Assembly: GCF_000614065.1 (NCBI RefSeq)
Contig: NZ_BAKG01000020.1
Coordinates: forward strand, 1 to 50,857
Direction of reading: 5' to 3'
DNA length: 50,857 bases
Source of the DNA: Prevotella dentasini JCM 15908
Lineage (GTDB): Bacteria; Bacteroidota; Bacteroidia; Bacteroidales; Bacteroidaceae
Shown: in pieces, positions 17,465 to 25,829 of the stretch
Layout: each line of letters begins with the position of its first letter
Position numbering within the stretch: the stretch's first letter is position 1
Position numbers and translations under genes: made by a program
The notes under the pieces: generated by a model
Database searches by the model: none
The model's input: only the letters and a program-made list of their open reading frames with translations
What the model was told of the DNA's origin: nothing

Positions 17465-18130
17465 TCAGCGGTATAGCTGATAGTTTCCGCCGTCGCTGTT
17501 GCAGTATTCCCTAAGAAGCCTTTGAATGAACTCTGCATTTTCGCGCACCTTCTCCTCGTTGCCGTCATACCCGTTGACGAGGACGAGGAGGCGACGGGTG
17601 TGGAGGCTGATTTTCGTGCGTTCGTTGTCAGAGGTGGGTGTGCCCACTCCTCCCGTGGCATCGCGGTAGACGGGCAGCCCTGCTATGTTGATGTTGCCGC
17701 GGCCTATACCCTCGTATGGTTCTCCTTCGCGTCCTATTCCCAGCGTAAGGGTATCTCCGTTTATCTTGCCGGCATCGAATCCGCCGATGCTGTAGCCGTA
17801 TGCCATGGAGGCAAGGTTGACGAGGTCGACGAGCGTATCGACCTGATAAAGCTCTTTTCCTTTCAGTATGCGGCGTATGAGAGCCTCGGAGGCAGGACGG
17901 TATCGCGAGGGGTCTTTGCCGCAGGCGCGGTAGATGGTTCGGGTGGCGGCTATGCCCGGAAGGTCTTTGAGCGACTCGGTGGTCAGTTCTTTCTTCATGC
18001 GTTCTCCGAGCGCGTGTATTTCGTCCCATAGGGGCTGGCTGTAGGGAGTGTTCTCCACTTCTGCCTCGACGCATGCCCCGACGAATATCGGGCATACGGC
18101 TTTTATTTCGTCTGATACGATTATCTGCAT
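17465..18130 (-). CDS. B3/B4 tRNA-binding-domain protein
   Basis: A 221-residue free-standing homologue of the B3/B4 domain of the phenylalanyl-tRNA synthetase beta subunit. In the synthetase that domain edits mischarged tyrosyl-tRNA(Phe). Segments LPGIAATRTIYRACGKDPSRYRPASEALIRRIL and LVDLVNLASMAYGYSIGGFDAGKI match this group. Free-standing copies may act as trans-editing enzymes, but their role is not proven. It is 31 bases after the mutT-like gene and 23 bases before ligA on the same strand. Confidence 0.85.
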   Translation of the reverse strand: MQIIVSDEIKAVCPIFVGACVEAEVENTPYSQPLWDEIHALGERMKKELTTESLKDLPGIAATRTIYRACGKDPSRYRPASEALIRRILKGKELYQVDTLVDLVNLASMAYGYSIGGFDAGKINGDTLTLGIGREGEPYEGIGRGNINIAGLPVYRDATGGVGTPTSDNERTKISLHTRRLLVLVNGYDGNEEKVRENAEFIQRLLREYCNSDGGNYQLYR

Positions 18131-18161
18131 GGTTTCCTGTTTGTTGTGGTGGATTAACGTG

Positions 18162-18584
18162 TTAATGTGCCGGGGACTGTTCGGACGCGGTGCCCGGGAG
18201 AAGGCTCAGGAGCTTCCTGTCCGCTTCCGTCCATCTGAGCGACGGCAGCTCGTCTATGGTCAGCCATTTTGCGTCTATGTGCGAAAGGAGCTTGAAGTCG
18301 CAGTCGCGTGCCATGCAGTCGTAGGCGGTCAGCGTGATGGAAAAGTCGGGATATTCGTGCTCTATGGTGGCGATTTTCCTTCCGACGAATATATCCCAGT
18401 CCATCTCTTCCCTTATTTCGCGCAGCAGGGCCTCATGGTCGCTCTCTCCGGGTTCGGTCTTTCCGCCGGGAAATTCCCAGTGCTCTGCCGTGTAGCCGGG
18501 TCCTTTCCGCAGCCGTTGCGTGCAGAGGATTTTTCCGGCATCGCTGATGACGGCACAGACTACGTTGAGGTGTTTCTTGTACAT
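18162..18584 (-). CDS. MutT-like Nudix hydrolase
   Basis: A 140-residue Nudix protein of the MutT/8-oxo-dGTPase type. It has VVCAVISDAGKILCTQR at the N-terminus, the WEFPGGKTEPGE lead and the Nudix box with REIREEMDWDI. The C-terminal LPSLRWTEADRKLL is as in MutT. It would cleanse oxidised nucleotides or a related substrate. The start at 18584 (MYKKHLNVV) is preferred; the same frame stays open far upstream antisense to nhaD, which is a shadow. First gene of the operon running to ligA. Confidence 0.87.
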   Translation of the reverse strand: MYKKHLNVVCAVISDAGKILCTQRLRKGPGYTAEHWEFPGGKTEPGESDHEALLREIREEMDWDIFVGRKIATIEHEYPDFSITLTAYDCMARDCDFKLLSHIDAKWLTIDELPSLRWTEADRKLLSLLPGTASEQSPAH

Positions 18585-18602
18585 ATTGTTGTATATTTGC
18601 CA

Positions 18603-18610
18603 CAAATGTA
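18603..18610 (-). promoter_or_regulatory. Candidate -7 element for the mutT-B3/B4-ligA operon
   Basis: The minus strand reads TACATTTG, a TAnnTTTG match 19 bases before the mutT-like start. Confidence 0.45.
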
Positions 18611-18686
18611 CTACAAAATCGTTGAAAAGCCAGTCTGTTTTTTGAAAAATATCTTTGTCGTTGTCGTGCAAATCATATCTTTTGAT

Positions 18687-18694
18687 TATCTTTG
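18687..18694 (+). promoter_or_regulatory. Candidate -7 element for nhaD (TATCTTTG)
   Basis: TATCTTTG lies 25 bases before the nhaD ATG at 18720; TTG at 18661 is 23 bases upstream, slightly long for a -33 box. Confidence 0.5.
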
Positions 18695-18719
18695 CGCCCA
18701 CATTTAATTCAAAATCATC

Positions 18720-20098
18720 ATGTCTACGCTTACAATTGCAATCATTGTAGTCTTCGTAATGGGCTATGCGCTCATAGCCACGGAGAGTCTGACTAAAATC
18801 AACAAGGCTGCCATAGCCCTGCTGATGTTTGTTTTCTGCTGGACGCTCTATATGTTCGATCCGGCACCGTTTGTTCAGCTGATGCACCATGACTTCACGG
18901 GGACGGGAGAGGAGCTGACCCAGTTTGTCAACGGTGTGATAAGCCATCACCTCGGCGACACTGCCACAACGCTGTTCTTCCTGATGGGGGCGATGACCAT
19001 AGTGGAGATTGTGGACCAGAATGGCGGCTTCAACTGGGTGAAGGACGTGATGAAGACAAAGTCGAAGCGTGCCCTCCTGTGGCGCATCGCCTTTATGACT
19101 TTCTTCCTTTCGGCCATTCTCGACAATCTTACGACGAGCATCGTGATGATCATGATTCTCCGCAAGCTCATCCGCGACAATGGGGACAGGATGATTTATG
19201 CCTCGCTCATCATCATTGCCGCCAATTCGGGCGGTGCGTTCTCGCCGATTGGCGACGTAACGACCATTATGCTTTGGAACGCAGGCATGATTACGGCGGC
19301 AGGCGTCATCAGCGAGATATTCATTCCGTCGCTGGTATCGATGGTGATTCCCGCACTGATATTGCAGCTGATGCTCAAGGGTGAGATAGGCGGAGCCGTA
19401 GAAGGCGGCGAGGAAAGAACGGCCGACGAGGAGTTCGGCGACAAGCAGCGCAAGACCATCTTCTTTGTCGGCGTGGGTGGTCTGTGCTTTGTCCCGGTGT
19501 TCAAGTCCATTACGCATCTTCCCCCGTTCGTGGGCATCCTGCTCGTTTTGGGCGTGCTCTGGACGATTACCGAGATATTCTACCATCATCTGCAGCGCAG
19601 CAATGGCGGCAGGGACGACTTCAGCAAGCGCGTAACGAATATCCTCAGCCGGATAGACATGTCTACGATTCTCTTCTTCCTCGGCATCCTGATGGCGGTG
19701 GCCTGCCTTGAGGAGATAGGCGTGCTGACGAAGCTGGGCAGCTCGCTCAACGTCTTCTTCGACGGAAACCACTATGCCGTAACGGGCATCATAGGAGTGC
19801 TGTCCTCGATAGTGGACAATGTGCGCTGGTAGCCGGCAGCATGGGCATGTACCCGATAACCCCGGCGGGCGACATGGCCATTGACGGCATCTTCTGGCAG
19901 CTGCTGGCATACTGTGCCGGTGTGGGCGGCTCGATGCTCATCGTGGGCAGTGCCGCAGGCGTCGTTGTCATGGGACTGGAGAAGATAACCTTCGGATGGT
20001 ACATGAAGCGGATTACGTGGATAGCGTTTGTCGGGTACATTGCCGGAATATTCTCTTATTGGCTGATTCGTACCTATCTGTTCACGACTCCGTTATAA
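18720..20098 (+). CDS. nhaD: NhaD-type sodium/proton antiporter, frameshifted
   Basis: An inner-membrane Na+/H+ antiporter of the NhaD/ArsB superfamily with about eleven to twelve hydrophobic segments. DNLTTSIVMIMILRKLI and ANSGGAFSPIGDVTTIMLWNAG (the conserved NSGGAxSPIGDVTT loop) are typical. The first frame stops at DNVRW; adding one C after 19824 gives SSIVDNVPLVAGSMGMYPITPAGD and joins the remaining 85 residues, for 459 in total. No partner genes adjoin. GC-rich hairpins (20111-20145) follow the stop. Confidence 0.9.
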
Positions 20099-20284
20099 TA
20101 TTATAGCCGGTGCGGCAAGACGGGCCAGTGGTCTGCCTTGCCGCAATGGCGGGGCAGGGCTGGCTGCATGGTGCATCCGGCCCTGCCTTGCGTATCGGGA
20201 GGCCGGATTGCGGATGCTTCCCGGGTATTGTCCTGCTTTTTTCAAGGGATGATTGTGCGAAAATAGACGGGGCAAAATTGTTTT

Positions 20285-20510
20285 CTGCAAAAAGCATTAT
20301 ACGCTTTGTAGAAAAAGTACGTACGTTTTGGCGAAAAAGTCCGTACTTTCCAATCAAAAAGTCCGTACGTTTTAGGGAAAAAGTCCGTACGTTTTGACTG
20401 AAAAGTACGTACTATTTTTCAAGGAAGATGGGGCAATCCGTAACCGTCTGACAAACAGCCCGTTGCAAAGCTATGATGGAATGACGGGGAAACAGCGGGG
20501 CGGAGGGGGT
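20285..20510 (+). repeat. Core-plus-array repeat element, copy B
   Basis: Inverted relative to copy A. Six 22-base units occupy 20285-20416 (steps at 20285, 20307, 20329, 20351, 20373, 20395) and the shared core 20417-20510 lies beyond the last. The unit touching the core equals that of copy A base for base. Three inner units read GTACGGAC where copy A reads GTACGTAC, and the unit farthest from the core is degraded. Confidence 0.8.
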
Positions 20511-20757
20511 TCACCTTCGGTTGCCCCGTGTCCGCAGATGCTTTGGGGCGTGTTGTTCTTGTCGTGTTTTTCATCGCGCGGAGAGCCGTGCAGGCATCCG
20601 GGGGCGAAGGCCTTGCATGTTCCGGCGGAGGGGCTTGCGGTCTGAAAGCCTTTTGGGGTGTCGTCAGGAGGGAGCTTCTTTTTGCTTTCTTTTGTGTTCG
20701 GCGTGGTTTTTCATTAAGTTTTCCTGTTATTGTAACGTTAGTTTGGAAAAATTTAAC

Positions 20758-20765
20758 TAATTTTG
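20758..20765 (+). promoter_or_regulatory. Candidate -7 element for the Oar-like receptor (TAATTTTG)
   Basis: TAATTTTG lies 49 bases before the ATG at 20815, a usual leader length. A TTTG occurs only 12 bases upstream, so the -33 box is unclear. Confidence 0.5.
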
Positions 20766-20814
20766 TGGCAGTATATACATAATTCATATCTTATCCCATT
20801 AAATTCAAATCAGT

Positions 20815-23800
20815 ATGCAGAAAAGATTATTTTTTCTGATGATGATGTTCTTCGCGATTACCGCTTCCGTCATGGCGCAGGTAACGACATCAGGAATCAG
20901 CGGAAAGGTTACGTCGCATGGCGAGGACGTTATCGGAGCAACGGTAACGGCCACGCATCAGCCTTCCGGTACGGTCTACCGCGCCATCACCAACATTGAC
21001 GGGCGGTACACCATTCAGGGCATGCGCGTCGGCGGGCCCTACAGGTTGGAGATTGCCTACATCGGGCAGAAGTCGAGGATTTTCGAGGGAGTCAGCCTGC
21101 GTCTGGGCGAGGTGGAGGACTTCTCCTGCACGCTCGAGGAAGACTCGAAGGAGCTTCAGGAAGTGGTGGTTACGGGCAACGCCGGCCTCAATGCCACCAA
21201 GACGGGCGCGGCCCAGAGCCTGAACTCCAAGCAGATAGCCGACATGCCGAGCATCACGCACGGCATAGCCGACGTGGCCCGTCTCAATCCGCAGCTTGCG
21301 ACTACGAGCAGCGGTGCCATGTCGTTCGCCGGCACGAACAACCGCTATAATTCCTTCATGATAGACGGAGCTATGAACAACGACGTCTTCGGCCTCGCTG
21401 CCAGCGGCTCCAACGGCGGTCAGGCCAGCGCGCAGCCGGTTTCGATGGAGACCATCGAGCAGATTCAGGTGAACGTCGCGCCCTTCGACGTCCGCCAGAG
21501 CGGATTTACGGGCGGTGCCATCAACGCCATCACCAAGTCGGGTACGAACCAGTTCCACGGCAGCGTCTATGGATTCGGCAACAACCAGAGCCTCATCGGT
21601 CATCATTATCCCTATGCCGACGGCACGGGCTACGCTCCCAAGTACCAGAAGCAGGAGGAATACCAGTGGGGCGTTACCCTCGGCGGCCCGATTGTCAGGG
21701 ACAGGCTGTTCTTCTTCGTCAACTACGAGAACTCCAACAAGTCGTACCCCAATCTCAACGGCTACCGTCAGGACGGCTCGCGCGTCAATGCCGAGGAGGC
21801 CGACGAGGTGCTCGGCAAAATCAAGGAGATGGCTGCCCGGCAGGGCTTCGGCTACGATGGCGGATTTGCCAACCCCGACATCTATACCAAGAGCAGCAAG
21901 GTGGGCGCGAAGATAGACTGGAACGTCAACGACTTCAACAAGTTCTCGTTCCGCTGGAGTCTCGTCGACGCCAAGCAGCTCAACAATACGAGCAGTGCCT
22001 CGTCGCTCAACGACGACCACTATTTCTATCCCTTTACGAGCAAGACCAACTCGTTCACGGCCGAGCTGCAAAGCCGCATCTCGCCCGTCATAAGCAACGA
22101 GGCGCGCCTGAGCTACGTCCGTGTGCGCGACAAGCGCAATGTGGCCTCCCCGTTCCCGATGATTCAGCTGTCGGTTACGGGCGGCTCGCTGAACATCGGC
22201 AACGAACGCTCGTCGATGGCCAACTCGCTCGATCAGGACATCTATACCTTGGAAGACAACCTCACGTGGTACAAGGGCAACCATACGTTCACCTTCGGAA
22301 CCCACAACGAGGTCTACAAGTTTGCCAACCTCTTCATTCAGGACACCTACGGTACCTACAACTTCTCTGACAAGGCACACTTCGACAAGTACTACGACGA
22401 CTTCATGAACGGCACCATCGACCCCGACTACGCCTATTTCCGCCAGTACCGCTTCGGCATGGCCAACGTCGGCGTAACGGGCGACCCGCGCTGGAAGACG
22501 CCTTTCTCGGCCGGCCAGCTCGGATTCTACGCTCAGGATAAGTGGAACGTCAGCCAGTCGCTTCAGCTTACCTACGGTCTGCGCATGGAGATTCCTCTCT
22601 TCTTCGACACGCCTACCGCGAACGAGCCTTTCAACCAGTACGCAGCCGGACGGGGATGGGGAGTGCGCACTAATCACAAGCTCTCGAGCACGCCGCTGTG
22701 GAGTCCGCGCGTAGGATTCAGGTGGGACGTCAACAGAGACCGCCGGTATATTCTCCGTGGCGGAGTCGGTGTCTTCACCGGGCGCATCCCCTTCGTGTGG
22801 ATAAGCAACAACTTCGCAAAGACGGGTATTCAGCTCTCCACCTATTCCGTCAACAATCCCAAGGGGCTGGAACTCTATCTGAATCCCGACCGGCAGACGG
22901 CCAATGCCGAGAAGCTGAACGCATCGGTGGGCAATCAGGAAGTGGACGTCTTCGAGGACGACTTCAAGTTTGCGCAGACCCTGAAAGCAAATCTCGGCCT
23001 CGACTTCAAAGCCTTGGGAATCGACTGGACGGCAGAGGCCATCTACTCGAAGACCCTGAACGACATTTACTATAAGAACCTCGCAGTAGACAAGACGGGC
23101 ACCACCTTCGGGCAGGCGACGGGCTACGTCTGGGACAACCGCCCCATGCTGGAGCGTACCACCAAGGGAACTCCGTTCGCCAACATCTACGCGCTCTACA
23201 ACACCAATAAGGGCTATACCGTCAACCTCTCGCTGAAGGGCGAAAAGCACTTCGACTTCGGGCTCGACCTGATGGCAAGCTATACGTGGACGCGCTCCAT
23301 GAGCGTGAACAGCGGTACGAGTGCCGTTGCGGGAAGCAACTGGATGTACAACACCACCTACCGCAACCCGAACGACCCGGAGCTGGGATTCAGTGCCTAT
23401 AACGTTCCCCACCGTATTCAGGCCAGTGCTACTATCATGCCAGCTATGGAGCGCAGAAGCAGTGGGAGACCACCGTCGGCCTGATTTATCAGGGCAGAAG
23501 CGGCTCGCCATACGTCATAGAGATGAATGGCGACATGAACGGCGACGGCGCGACAGGAAACGACATCATGTGGATTCCGACAGACGCGCAGATAGACCAG
23601 ATGAAGTTCGTGCCCACATTCGTAAACAACAGCAACAACACCTATCCGCTGGTTACGAGGGTGATAGGCGACGGATTCAAGGGAACTCTCACCGAAGACC
23701 AGCAGCGCATGCTGATGAAGCAGTGGATAGCAGACGACTCGTATATGCGCGACCACCGCGGAGAATACTTTGAACGCTATGCCGACAACCTTGCCTTCGA

Positions 23801-24073
23801 GCATCATTTCGACGTGCATCTTGCACAGAAGTACAGCTTCAGGGTGGGCAGGCAAATCAACTCGCTCGAGCTGAGCTTCGACATCATCAATGTAGGCAAC
23901 CTCCTGAACAAGGACTGGGGACACACCTACGGCGACGGGTTCGGCGTCTACTATACCCCTCTCAGCTATGAGGCGACGGCGTCTTCAAGTTCGACGGCAC
24001 GCGGGTTGCACGCAACTACAGCACCTACTACAGCCGCTGGCGCGGTCAGGTAGGGCTGCGCTATACTTTCTAA
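20815..24073 (+). CDS. Oar-like TonB-dependent outer-membrane receptor, two frameshifts
   Basis: About 1086 residues after repair. A signal peptide (MQKRLFFLMMMFFAITASVMAQ) is followed by a carboxypeptidase-regulatory-like domain (about 25-110, GISGKVTSHGEDVIGATVTAT). Next come a TonB-box-like LQEVVVTG, a plug domain (NNRYNSFMIDGAMNNDVFG; SGFTGGAINAITKSGTNQFHGS) and a large beta barrel ending in LRYTF with a terminal Phe. It resembles Oar-type receptors and has no SusD gene beside it, so glycan import is not implied. One base is missing at 23432 (restoring ...ASATYHASYGAQKQW) and one at 23973 (restoring SYEGDGVFKFDGTRVARNYS). The gene is strongly biased to C/G-ending codons. Confidence 0.88.
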
Positions 24074-24105
24074 CCGGGCCGAATCAGCCAAAGTGTATAA
24101 AAAAT

Positions 24106-24137
24106 GGCTGCCCCCTGTTGGAGGGCAGCCGTTTTTT
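24106..24137 (+). terminator. Rho-independent terminator of the Oar-like receptor
   Basis: GGCTGCCC (24106-24113) pairs with GGGCAGCC (24123-24130) and is followed by GTTTTTTT. It starts about 30 bases after the receptor stop. The loop TTG lies 20 bases upstream of the next promoter motif. Confidence 0.85.
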
Positions 24138-24140
24138 TCG

Positions 24141-24148
24141 TACCTTTG
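24141..24148 (+). promoter_or_regulatory. Cupin gene promoter (TACCTTTG)
   Basis: TACCTTTG lies 26 bases before the cupin ATG; TTG at 24118-24120, within the upstream terminator loop, is 20 bases away and could be the -33 box. Promoter and terminator thus seem to overlap. Confidence 0.55.
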
Positions 24149-24174
24149 TGGTATCATACCTAACATTAAATATT

Positions 24175-24507
24175 ATGATTATAGATTTTGACAAGATTGC
24201 AGAAGAGAACATCGAAGGATTCAAGGGCGGCAAGGGAAGGCTGTCCACCCGTAACTATACTGACGAAAAGGCGCGCATCATGTATTCCACCCTCCGTCCC
24301 GGGGCTTCCACGGGAAGACACCAGCATGTAGGTTCGTTCGAGGTGATGTATGTCGTCAGCGGAGAACTGACCGTTCATTACGACGACAGGGAGGAGACTG
24401 CGAGGGTAGGGCAGGTGCACTATTGCCCCGAGGGGCATTTCCATTGGGTAGAGAACCGCACCGACCACGACGTCGTGTACCTCGGAATAGTCCCGGCGTT
24501 AGGATAA
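24175..24507 (+). CDS. Small cupin-domain protein
   Basis: A 110-residue single-domain cupin. The two metal-binding motifs are visible: GRHQHVGSFEVMYVVSGE (His, His and Glu ligands) and GQVHYCPEGHFHW (the second histidine). Proteins of this size bind a metal and act as isomerases, dioxygenases or sensors; the reaction cannot be told here. The start at 24175 (MIIDFDKIAEENIEGFKGG) follows its own promoter. It is followed by an AAAGTGCC-type terminator. Confidence 0.82.
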   Translation: MIIDFDKIAEENIEGFKGGKGRLSTRNYTDEKARIMYSTLRPGASTGRHQHVGSFEVMYVVSGELTVHYDDREETARVGQVHYCPEGHFHWVENRTDHDVVYLGIVPALG

Positions 24508-24571
24508 GTCTGGGCTGCCTGCCTGTCGCTATGGCTTGGTCGTCAAGCGAAAGTGCCCGTTTGGCATGCTC

Positions 24572-24613
24572 AAAGTGCCCCTTTCACGGTGCGAAAGGGA
24601 CACTTTCGTTTTT
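24572..24613 (+). terminator. Terminator after the cupin gene (AAAGTGCC family)
   Basis: AAAGTGCCCCTTTC (24572-24585) and GAAAGGGACACTTT (24593-24606) form a 14-bp stem with one mismatch, followed by CGTTTTT. A further half-unit AAAGTGCCCGTTTGG precedes it at about 24550. Confidence 0.7.
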
Positions 24614-24829
24614 CGGTCTTTTCTTTTTGTGTTTTTCAATGTGTGGCATCTTCCGTTTTGTCTCCCATCGTTCATTGCTTAAGTGCTGAATCTCTGTCGG
24701 GCATCAGGACACACGGGCAGTCATTGTGCCTGTGTTTGCTCCGAACGAATTTATATTTCGCTTTGACTCGTTGGGGAATAGTGAAAGGTTAAAAATACAA
24801 AAGAATTTATTTTTTACATTTATTTTTGT

Positions 24830-24837
24830 TATGTTTG
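24830..24837 (+). promoter_or_regulatory. Candidate promoter of the GLPGLI/barrel pair
   Basis: TATGTTTG (and the adjoining TATTTTTG at 24821) match the -7 consensus in A/T-rich DNA, about 90 bases before the GLPGLI start. Confidence 0.4.
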
Positions 24838-24925
24838 TAACAAATCACTATAGAGGACAATGTAGTGTTGGAAAACATTATGGCTCTTCTTGGTTCTCTA
24901 AAAGAAACATTTTGTAATTTAGCTT

Positions 24926-25744
24926 ATGAAGCATATCCTTTCTTTATTCTTGTTTTCCTTATTGGGCATATCTTCTTCGGGCGCGGCTGTTCCTGACAGC
25001 ATTAACATGCGTATTACTTACGATTATTACTATCATACGCTTTATGGCAGTAATGAGGCCAAGGATTACCATTGTCTGGATATAGTTAATGGCCAGTCAA
25101 GGTATTTCAGCCTGAAAAATGAACGGCAAGACCAAATATCGGATAGCCTTAGGGCCATCGGTGTGAGGGATCATGACCTTATTCGAATGGAAAAAAAGCG
25201 GCAGGGGGTAGGTGGAGGATGTACTTCGTTTACGGTTTTTAAAAACTTCCCCAAGCCTGACCAGATGGTTTACACTTGGGAAACCATGAAAAACTTCAGG
25301 GTAGACGGCCCAATGCCGGAACAGGACTGGGAGCTTTTAAGCGGAGACACGGTGATACTGGGCTATGATTGCCAAAAGGCACGGACAACGTTTCGGGGAG
25401 TAGGCTGGACGGCTTGGTACACGATGGACATACCTGTGAGTGACGGGCCGTGGAAATTGCGTGGTCTTCCCGGATTGATTTTGTTTGCACAGGATGACGA
25501 GAAGCTCTTCCGCTTTGAGTGTGTGGGGATGGAAAGCGGAAGGGCTGCGCCCGTAGCTCTGTCAGGCAAAGATTATAACCAGTGCACGCTCAAGTATTTG
25601 CTGGCCCTGATGAAGTTGCAATCGGAGGATTTTACATCCTTTACCGGCAAGATGCTCAATACAACAGCTATTGGGTACGACAAGTACGGGCGGCGTGAGG
25701 ACAATTCCAAGAACCGTGCCTGTATGATGGAGAAGGTGCCATAA
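24926..25744 (+). CDS. GLPGLI family protein
   Basis: A 272-residue exported protein. A signal peptide (about residues 1-20, MKHILSLFLFSLLGISSSGA) is followed by the family's defining motif, here within PWKLRGLPGLILFAQDDEK near residue 190. DCQKARTTFRGVGWTAWYTMDIPVSDGPW leads into it. GLPGLI proteins are confined to Bacteroidetes, have no settled function and typically stand next to a carboxypeptidase-regulatory/barrel protein, as here (85-base gap). The C-terminus ends slightly unlike relatives I remember, so a small 3' frameshift cannot be excluded. Confidence 0.82.
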   Translation: MKHILSLFLFSLLGISSSGAAVPDSINMRITYDYYYHTLYGSNEAKDYHCLDIVNGQSRYFSLKNERQDQISDSLRAIGVRDHDLIRMEKKRQGVGGGCTSFTVFKNFPKPDQMVYTWETMKNFRVDGPMPEQDWELLSGDTVILGYDCQKARTTFRGVGWTAWYTMDIPVSDGPWKLRGLPGLILFAQDDEKLFRFECVGMESGRAAPVALSGKDYNQCTLKYLLALMKLQSEDFTSFTGKMLNTTAIGYDKYGRREDNSKNRACMMEKVP

Positions 25745-25829
25745 GGGCGTTATGTGTATAAAAATCATACATGTCAGGTAGAGTTTATGAGGTAGAACGT
25801 GGATTAGGATTGCTATATGTTATAATCGG

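Larger units (their letters stand above)
20099..20814. other. Gene-free intergenic region with repeat element copy B
   Basis: After nhaD there is a possible 9-bp stem (TGCGGCAAG at 20111-20119 with CTTGCCGCA at 20137-20145), then the 22-bp array and core of copy B (20285-20510). About 250 bases follow in which I see no coding signal. The receptor promoter motif lies at 20758. The short open frames over the core differ between copies only by amino-acid-changing substitutions, which argues against a gene. Confidence 0.65.
24508..24925. other. Intergenic region with terminator and promoter
   Basis: The first 110 bases hold an AAAGTGCC-family hairpin terminator. The middle is without recognisable signal. 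The last 150 bases become very A/T-rich and carry promoter-like TATTTTTG (24821-24828) and TATGTTTG (24830-24837) before the GLPGLI gene. Short open frames here look random. Confidence 0.6.

Noticed and set aside
18162..19910. A 582-codon frame seeming to fuse mutT to an upstream domain
   Set aside because: The upstream part is antisense to nhaD; the real mutT-like protein starts at 18584 behind its own promoter.
20890..23511. An 873-codon open frame on the minus strand
   Set aside because: It is fully antisense to the Oar-like receptor, whose strong C/G third-position bias removes stops from the opposite strand. It has no recognisable domain.
20815..24073. SusC/SusD polysaccharide utilisation locus
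   Set aside because: No SusD-like gene or glycoside hydrolase is nearby and the receptor resembles Oar proteins.
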